Part shown: positions 58,628-64,000 of the stretch, piece after piece
Numbering within the stretch: position 1 is the stretch's first letter
How the letters are laid out: every line of letters begins with the position of its first letter
Source: Actinomadura livida
GTDB lineage: Bacteria > Actinomycetota > Actinomycetes > Streptosporangiales > Streptosporangiaceae
Assembly (NCBI RefSeq): GCF_014648675.1
Contig: NZ_BMRO01000002.1
Location: 46,256 to 110,255 of the forward strand
Direction of reading: 5' to 3'
Length of the DNA: 64,000 bases
The notes under the pieces: model-generated
Databases searched by the model: none
What the model saw: the letters and a program-made list of their open reading frames with translations, nothing else
What the model was told of the DNA's origin: nothing
Translations under genes and position numbers: made by a program

Positions 58628-60472
58628 ATGACGGTGCCGCCTGAGGAACTGGAACTGGCCGCCGCCTTCCCCCCGGCCGAACGGGGCCGGTGGCGGGAGA
58701 TGGTGAAGGGTGTGCTGCGCAGGTCGGGCGCGGCGACCGAGGACACCCCCCTCGACGAGATCGAGGGCCTGCTGGCCCGCGAGTCGTACGACGGCGTGCC
58801 GATCGCCGCCCTGTACACCCGCGACGACGCCCCGCCCGGACGCCCCGGCCTGGCCCCGTACGTCCGCGAGGTGCGGCCGGACGGCGAGGGCATCGCCGGA
58901 TGGGACGTGCGGCAGCCGCACGCGCACCCCGACCCGGCGGTCACCCGCGCGGCGGTGCTCGCCGACCTGGAGAACGGCGCCACGTCCGTCTGGCTGCGGC
59001 TGGGCGGCGGAGGCATGCCGGCCGCCGGGCTCGCCGAGGCGCTGCGGGACGTCCTGCTCGACCTCGCGCCGGTCGTCCTGGACGCGGGGGAGAGCACCGG
59101 CGAGGCCGCCGAGGCGTTCCTGTCCCTGGCCACCGAGCGGGGGAACGCGGCGGAGGTGTCGGGCAACCTCGGCGCCGACCCGCTCGGCCTGGCCGCGCGC
59201 ACCGGCGCGCCGGGGTCGCTCGACGAGGCCGCCGCGCTGGCCGTCCGCTGCGCCCGCGGGTTCCCGCGGCTGCGCGCCGTCGTCGCCGACGGCACCCCGT
59301 ACCACGACGCGGGCGGGAGCGACGCCGAGGAGCTCGGCGCGGCCGTCGCCGCCGGCGTCGCCTACCTGCGCGCGCTGACCGCGGCGGGGCTGAGCGTGGA
59401 CGAGGCGTTCGGGCAGATCGAGTTCCGCCTCGCCGTCAACGCCGACCAGTTCTCCTCCATCGCCAAGCTCCGCGCCGTCCGGCGCCTGTGGGCCCGGGTC
59501 GCCGAGGTCAGCGGGGCGTCCGACGGGACGGCGGCCCGCGTCCACGCGGTCACGTCGTCGGCGATGATGACGCGGCGCGACCCCTGGGTGAACATGCTCC
59601 GCACCACGATCGCGGCGTTCGCCGCCGGGGCCGGCGGCGCCGACGCGGTCACCGTCCAGCCGTTCGACGCCCGGCTCGGGCTGCCGGACGACTTCGCCCG
59701 GCGCATCGCCCGCAACACCCAGACGCTGCTGCTGGAGGAGTCGAGCCTCGCCCGCGTCGTCGACCCGGCCGGCGGCTCCTGGTACGCCGAGAGCCTCACC
59801 GAGGACCTCGCCCAGGCCGCCTGGAGCTGGTTCACCGAGATCGAGAAGGCCGGGGGCCTCGCCGCCGCGCTCGACTCGGGCCTCGTCGCCGGCCGGCTCG
59901 CGGCGACGTGGGAGAAGCGCCGCAAGGACATCGCCAGGCGCAAGGCCCCGCTCACCGGTGTCAGCGAGTACCCCAACCTCGCCGAGACCCTCCCGGAGCG
60001 GGAACCGGCGCCGTCCGCGCCCCGCGGGGAATCGGGCGGCGGCCTGCCAGTCGTGACCTACGCGCAGGACTTCGAGGCCCTCCGCGACCGCTCCGACGCC
60101 CACGCCGAGGCGACCGGCGCCCGCCCCAGGGTCTTCCTCGCCACGCTCGGCCCGATCGCCGTCCACACCGCCCGCGCCTCGTTCGCCGCCAACCTCTTCC
60201 AGGCGGGCGGGATCGAGACGGTCACCGGCGCCCCCGAGGAGTTCGGGGCGGCCGGGACGACCGTCGCGTGCGTCTGCTCCAGCGACAAGGTGTACGCGGA
60301 GCAGGCGGCGGACGCCGTGCGGATCCTGCGCGACGCGGGCGCGGTGAAGGTCTGGCTGGCGGGTAAGGGAACCTACGAGGGGGTCCCCGGGGACGTCGCC
60401 GGCGTGTACGCGGGATGCGACGCGATCGAGGTGCTGGAGACCACCCTCCACGATCTGGGAGTGAGCGAATGA
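58628..60472 (+). CDS. mutA: Methylmalonyl-CoA mutase small subunit
   Basis: A 614-residue non-catalytic beta subunit of the B12-dependent mutase that interconverts methylmalonyl-CoA and succinyl-CoA. It has the barrel ([53 protein letters not shown]) and a C-terminal cobalamin-binding-like fold ([20 protein letters not shown]) that lacks the DxHxxG lower ligand, as expected for MutA. Its stop overlaps the mutB ATG (ATGA). Together they process propionyl-CoA from odd-chain and branched substrates. Confidence 0.95.
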   Translation: MTVPPEELELAAAFPPAERGRWREMVKGVLRRSGAATEDTPLDEIEGLLARESYDGVPIAALYTRDDAPPGRPGLAPYVREVRPDGEGIAGWDVRQPHAHPDPAVTRAAVLADLENGATSVWLRLGGGGMPAAGLAEALRDVLLDLAPVVLDAGESTGEAAEAFLSLATERGNAAEVSGNLGADPLGLAARTGAPGSLDEAAALAVRCARGFPRLRAVVADGTPYHDAGGSDAEELGAAVAAGVAYLRALTAAGLSVDEAFGQIEFRLAVNADQFSSIAKLRAVRRLWARVAEVSGASDGTAARVHAVTSSAMMTRRDPWVNMLRTTIAAFAAGAGGADAVTVQPFDARLGLPDDFARRIARNTQTLLLEESSLARVVDPAGGSWYAESLTEDLAQAAWSWFTEIEKAGGLAAALDSGLVAGRLAATWEKRRKDIARRKAPLTGVSEYPNLAETLPEREPAPSAPRGESGGGLPVVTYAQDFEALRDRSDAHAEATGARPRVFLATLGPIAVHTARASFAANLFQAGGIETVTGAPEEFGAAGTTVACVCSSDKVYAEQAADAVRILRDAGAVKVWLAGKGTYEGVPGDVAGVYAGCDAIEVLETTLHDLGVSE

Positions 60473-62679
60473 TCCCCGACTTCACCGAGATCGAGCTCGG
60501 GACGGCGCCCCCCGCCGACGAGACGGCCAAGCGCTGGCGCGCCGCGGTGGCCGAGGCGGGCGCGGACCCCGGCGCCCAGACCTGGGAGACCCCGGAGGGC
60601 ATCGGCGTCAAACCCCTCTACACCGGGGACGACCTCGCCGGGCTCGACTTCCTGGACACCTACCCCGGCATCGCGCCGTACCTGCGCGGCCCCTACCCGG
60701 CGATGTACGCCACCCAGCCGTGGACGATCCGCCAGTACGCCGGGTTCTCCACCGCCGAGGAGTCCAACGCCTTCTACCGCCGCAACCTCGCCGCGGGGCA
60801 GAAGGGGCTGTCGGTCGCGTTCGACCTGGCCACCCACCGCGGCTACGACTCCGACCATCCGCGCGTCTCCGGCGACGTCGGCATGGCCGGGGTGGCGATC
60901 GACTCGATCTACGACATGCGGCAGCTCTTCGACGGCATCCCGCTGGACGAGATGAGCGTGTCGATGACCATGAACGGCGCCGTGCTGCCCGTCCTCGCGC
61001 TCTACATCGCGACCGCGCAGGAGCAGGGGGTGGAGCCGGAGGCGCTCGCGGGGACCATCCAGAACGACATCCTCAAGGAGTTCATGGTCCGCAACACCTA
61101 CATCTACCCGCCGCAGCCGTCGATGCGGATCATCTCCGACATCTTCGCGTTCACCTCGCAGCGGATGCCGAAGTACAACTCCATCTCGATCTCCGGCTAC
61201 CACATCCAGGAGGCCGGGGCCACCGCCGACCTGGAGCTGGCCTACACCCTCGCCGACGGCGTCGAGTACATCCGCGCCGGCCGCGACGCGGGCCTGGACA
61301 TCGACGCGTTCGCGCCCCGCCTGTCGTTCTTCTGGGCGATCGGGATGAACTTCTTCATGGAGGTCGCCAAGCTCCGCGCCGCCCGCCTGCTGTGGGCGAA
61401 GCTGGTGAAGGAGTTCGGCCCGGCGAACCCCAAGTCGCTGTCGCTGCGGACCCACTGCCAGACGTCCGGCTGGTCGCTCACGGCGCAGGACGTCTACAAC
61501 AACGTCGCCCGCACCTGCATCGAGGCCATGGCCGCCACGCAGGGGCACACCCAGTCGCTGCACACCAACGCGCTGGACGAGGCCCTCGCCCTCCCGACCG
61601 ACTTCTCGGCCCGGATCGCCCGCAACACCCAGATCGTCCTGCAGCAGGAGTCGGGGACGACCCGCACCATCGACCCGTGGGGCGGCAGCGCCTACGTCGA
61701 GCGCCTCACCTACGACCTCGCGCGCCGCGCCTGGGGCCACATCACGGAGGTCGAGCGGGCCGGCGGGATGGCCAAGGCGATCGACGAGGGCCTGCCCAAG
61801 ATGCGCATCGAGGAGGCCGCCGCCCGCACCCAGGCCCGCATCGACTCCGGGCGGCAGCCCGTCATCGGCGTCAACAAGTACCGCCCCGACACCGAGCAGG
61901 AGATCGAGGTCCTCAAGGTCGACAACGCGGCCGTCCGCGCGCAGCAGATCGACAAGCTGCGCCGGCTGCGCGAGGAGCGCGACGAGGCCGCGGCCGGGGC
62001 CGCGCTGGAGGCGCTGACCCGCGCCGCCGAGGCCGCGGAGAACGGGACCCGCGCGCCGGGACTGGAGCAGAACCTGCTCGCCCTCGCGATCGGCGCCGCC
62101 CGCGCCAAGGCGACCGTCGGCGAGATCTCGGACGCGCTGGAGAAGGCCTACGGGCGGCACGCCGCGCAGATCCGTACGATCTCCGGGGTGTACCGGGAGG
62201 AGGCGGGACGGGTGTCCTCGATCGAGAAGGCCCGCGCGGCGACCGCCGCGTTCGAGGAGGCCGAGGGGCGCCGCCCCCGGATCCTCGTCGCCAAGATGGG
62301 GCAGGACGGCCACGACCGCGGCCAGAAGGTCATCGCGACCGGGTTCGCCGACCTCGGCTTCGACGTCGACGTGGGCCCGCTGTTCCAGACCCCGGCCGAG
62401 GTCGCCCGGCAGGCCGTCGAGGCGGACGTGCACATCGTCGGCGTCAACTCCCTCGCCGCCGGCCACCTCACGCTGGTGCCCGCGCTGCGCGAGGAGCTGG
62501 CCGCGCTCGGCCGCGACGACATCATGATCGTCGTCGGCGGGGTCATCCCGCCCGGCGACTTCGACGAACTGCGCGCCGCCGGCGCCGCGGCGATCTTCCC
62601 GCCCGGCACCGTCCTGGCCGACGCGGCGGCCGGCCTCCTGGAGAAGCTCACCGCCGCCCTCGGGCACCCTGCACACTGA
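60469..62679 (+). CDS. mutB: Methylmalonyl-CoA mutase large (catalytic) subunit
   Basis: A 736-residue catalytic subunit. The active-site region reads [20 protein letters not shown], with the Tyr/His residues of the family ([17 protein letters not shown]); the C-terminal B12 domain has [20 protein letters not shown] with lower-ligand His615. ATG 60469 overlaps the mutA stop. meaB follows after 67 nt, completing the mutase operon. Confidence 0.97.
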   Translation: MIPDFTEIELGTAPPADETAKRWRAAVAEAGADPGAQTWETPEGIGVKPLYTGDDLAGLDFLDTYPGIAPYLRGPYPAMYATQPWTIRQYAGFSTAEESNAFYRRNLAAGQKGLSVAFDLATHRGYDSDHPRVSGDVGMAGVAIDSIYDMRQLFDGIPLDEMSVSMTMNGAVLPVLALYIATAQEQGVEPEALAGTIQNDILKEFMVRNTYIYPPQPSMRIISDIFAFTSQRMPKYNSISISGYHIQEAGATADLELAYTLADGVEYIRAGRDAGLDIDAFAPRLSFFWAIGMNFFMEVAKLRAARLLWAKLVKEFGPANPKSLSLRTHCQTSGWSLTAQDVYNNVARTCIEAMAATQGHTQSLHTNALDEALALPTDFSARIARNTQIVLQQESGTTRTIDPWGGSAYVERLTYDLARRAWGHITEVERAGGMAKAIDEGLPKMRIEEAAARTQARIDSGRQPVIGVNKYRPDTEQEIEVLKVDNAAVRAQQIDKLRRLREERDEAAAGAALEALTRAAEAAENGTRAPGLEQNLLALAIGAARAKATVGEISDALEKAYGRHAAQIRTISGVYREEAGRVSSIEKARAATAAFEEAEGRRPRILVAKMGQDGHDRGQKVIATGFADLGFDVDVGPLFQTPAEVARQAVEADVHIVGVNSLAAGHLTLVPALREELAALGRDDIMIVVGGVIPPGDFDELRAAGAAAIFPPGTVLADAAAGLLEKLTAALGHPAH

Positions 62680-62746
62680 GGAGCGGCGGAGGAGTGACGA
62701 GGGAAGGCGGCGCCGTCGGGCGCCCGGTCGGCGCGCGGGGAGCACA

Positions 62747-63730
62747 GTGAGCAGAGGTGTGGACGAGTACGCGGCCGGGGTGCTGGACGGGTCGCGGGCG
62801 TGGATCGCGCGGGCCATCACACTGGTCGAGTCGAGCCGTCCCGACCACCGGGAGCTGGCGCAGCGGCTGCTGGTCGAGCTGACCCCGCACGCCGGCGGCG
62901 CCCGCCGCGTCGGGATCACCGGGGTGCCGGGCGTCGGCAAGTCCACGTTCATCGACGCGCTCGGCACCCGGCTGACGGAGGCGGGGCACCGGGTCGCGGT
63001 GCTCGCCGTCGACCCGTCCTCCACCCGGACCGGCGGCAGCATCCTCGGCGACAAGACCCGCATGCAGCGCCTCGCGACCGACGCGAACGCGTTCATCCGG
63101 CCCTCGCCCACGGCGGGGACGCTCGGCGGCGTCGCCAAGGCGACCCGCGAGGCGATGGTCGTCATGGAGGCCGCGGGGTACGACGTCGTCCTGGTCGAGA
63201 CGGTCGGCGTCGGCCAGTCCGAGACCACCGTCGCCGAGATGGTCGACTCGTTCCTGTTCCTCACCCTCGCCCGCACCGGCGACCAGCTCCAGGGCATCAA
63301 GAAGGGGGTGCTGGAGCTGGCCGACGTCATCGCCGTCAACAAGGCCGACGGCGAGCACAAGATGGAGGCCAAGCGCGCCGCGCGGGAGCTGTCGGGGGCG
63401 CTGCGGCTGCTGCGCAGCGACGAGCGGGTCCGCGACATCCCCGTCCTGACCTGCAGCGCCAGGGAGGGGACCGGGCTGGGGGAGGTCTGGGACAGGATCG
63501 TCGAGCACCAGGAGGAGCTGCGCGAGTCGGGCGAGCTGGAGGCCCGGCGCAGGCGGCAGCAGGTGGGCTGGACGTGGGCGATGGTGCGCGAGCGGCTCCT
63601 CGCCGAGCTGCACGCGCACCCCGGCGTCCGCGAGCTGGCGCCCGGCCTGGAGAAGGAGGTCGCCGACGGCTCGCTCACGCCCGCGCTGGCCGCCGAGCGC
63701 ATCCTGGAGGCGTTCTCGCGCGGCTGCTGA
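62747..63730 (+). CDS. meaB: Methylmalonyl-CoA mutase-associated GTPase MeaB
   Basis: A 327-residue G3E GTPase that guards and reloads the mutase. The P-loop is GITGVPGVGKSTFIDAL, switch region VDPSSTRTGGSILGDKTRM, and the base-recognition motif is VNKADGEHKMEAK. GTG 62747 has GGGGAG about 6 nt upstream. Its place directly after mutB confirms the role. Confidence 0.95.
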   Translation: MSRGVDEYAAGVLDGSRAWIARAITLVESSRPDHRELAQRLLVELTPHAGGARRVGITGVPGVGKSTFIDALGTRLTEAGHRVAVLAVDPSSTRTGGSILGDKTRMQRLATDANAFIRPSPTAGTLGGVAKATREAMVVMEAAGYDVVLVETVGVGQSETTVAEMVDSFLFLTLARTGDQLQGIKKGVLELADVIAVNKADGEHKMEAKRAARELSGALRLLRSDERVRDIPVLTCSAREGTGLGEVWDRIVEHQEELRESGELEARRRRQQVGWTWAMVRERLLAELHAHPGVRELAPGLEKEVADGSLTPALAAERILEAFSRGC

Positions 63731-63808
63731 GCTCGGTTCCCGCAGACCGAAACCACCGGTTGCCGGGGGACGCGGCCACGCCGGGTGACGATCAGGTACA
63801 ACAGTCGG

Positions 63809-64000
63809 ATGGACGTCATCGCGCTCGATGATCCGACGGACGCGCAGCTCCGGCAGTGGCACGACGTGCTCGCCGCCGTGCACGCCGCCGACCCGGCCGC
63901 GGGGCCCGAGCCCGATCCGGAGCGCCCGGCGCGGCGGCTGCTCGGCGCCGAGCCGGGGGCGCGGCGGCGGCTGTGGGCGGCCGCCGACGGCGCGCGGCTG
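63809..64000 (+). CDS. Unidentified protein (possibly GNAT acetyltransferase), N-terminus only
   Basis: The frame from ATG 63809 stays open to the window edge (64 codons): MDVIALDDPTDAQLRQWHDV followed by an Ala/Arg/Pro-rich stretch. The start resembles N-termini of some actinobacterial GNAT acetyltransferases, but no catalytic motif is inside the window. TACAAC (63797-63802) lies 6 nt before the ATG, suggesting a leaderless transcript. Confidence 0.5.
   Translation, partial: MDVIALDDPTDAQLRQWHDVLAAVHAADPAAGPEPDPERPARRLLGAEPGARRRLWAAADGARL

Noticed and set aside
60373..63819. An 1148-codon minus-strand frame across mutA, mutB and meaB
   Set aside because: Antisense shadow of the mutase operon, whose genes are unambiguous.

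Overview
The window is 64 kb of very GC-rich, densely packed chromosome from an actinomycete, most likely Actinomadura or a related Streptosporangiales genus (an inference). The support is the strong G/C third-position bias, many GTG starts, CebR, IdeR and LexA boxes of actinobacterial type, CBM2-linked cellulases, DUF574-type methyltransferases and an HGxxPAAW small membrane protein. No rRNA, tRNA, CRISPR array, insertion sequence or phage gene was recognised. Most genes sit in short operons with ATGA or GTGA overlaps.

Region 1 (1-17.5 kb) is plant-polysaccharide metabolism. A divergent xylo-oligosaccharide locus has a LacI regulator, a GH3 and a GH43 glycosidase on the minus strand, and an ABC importer (binding lipoprotein and two permeases) on the plus strand. 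Next come a cellulose-active AA10 LPMO, then GH6 and GH5 cellulases, a CebR-type repressor and a GH48 cellulase. All four cellulolytic enzymes carry a CBM2. Two perfect TGGGAGCGCTCCCA operators lie between GH5 and cebR. The secreted enzymes would make cellobiose and xylo-oligosaccharides outside the cell, and the importer and cytosolic glycosidases would finish the job. The importer ATPase (MsiK type) is not in the window.

Region 2 (17.5-28.2 kb) is SOS and signalling: dinB with a LexA box over its start, a methyltransferase with an altered SAM motif, a nucleotide-cyclase-like protein, and a two-component set HK1-RR-HK2. HK1 keeps the phospho-accepting His but has lost the ATPase N-box Asn; HK2 is the reverse. 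A TetR/MpaB-type oxygenase pair, a STAS protein and a PaaX regulator follow.

Region 3 (28.3-39.2 kb) holds an acyl/aryl-CoA ligase-IclR-Rieske oxygenase set, an iron-siderophore locus under two IdeR boxes (permeases, exporter, binding lipoprotein, no ATPase), a secreted LpqC-type esterase, and a MaoC hydratase with a TetR regulator.

Region 4 (39.3-45.8 kb) is a mannitol-type PTS operon read right to left: PfkB kinase, EIIC, EIIB, EIIA, Zn alcohol dehydrogenase, HPr, EI and a DeoR regulator. Its EI is only 410 residues, because the phosphohistidine domain is cleanly missing in frame.

Region 5 (46-64 kb) has a DMT transporter, a divergent NAD+ DNA ligase, a PucR regulator, an acyltransferase, a second DUF574 methyltransferase, small membrane proteins, a MEDS/HATPase anti-sigma-like protein, a YbdK-type carboxylate-amine ligase, an acyl-CoA dehydrogenase, and the methylmalonyl-CoA mutase operon mutA-mutB-meaB. 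A truncated GNAT-like gene starts at the right edge.
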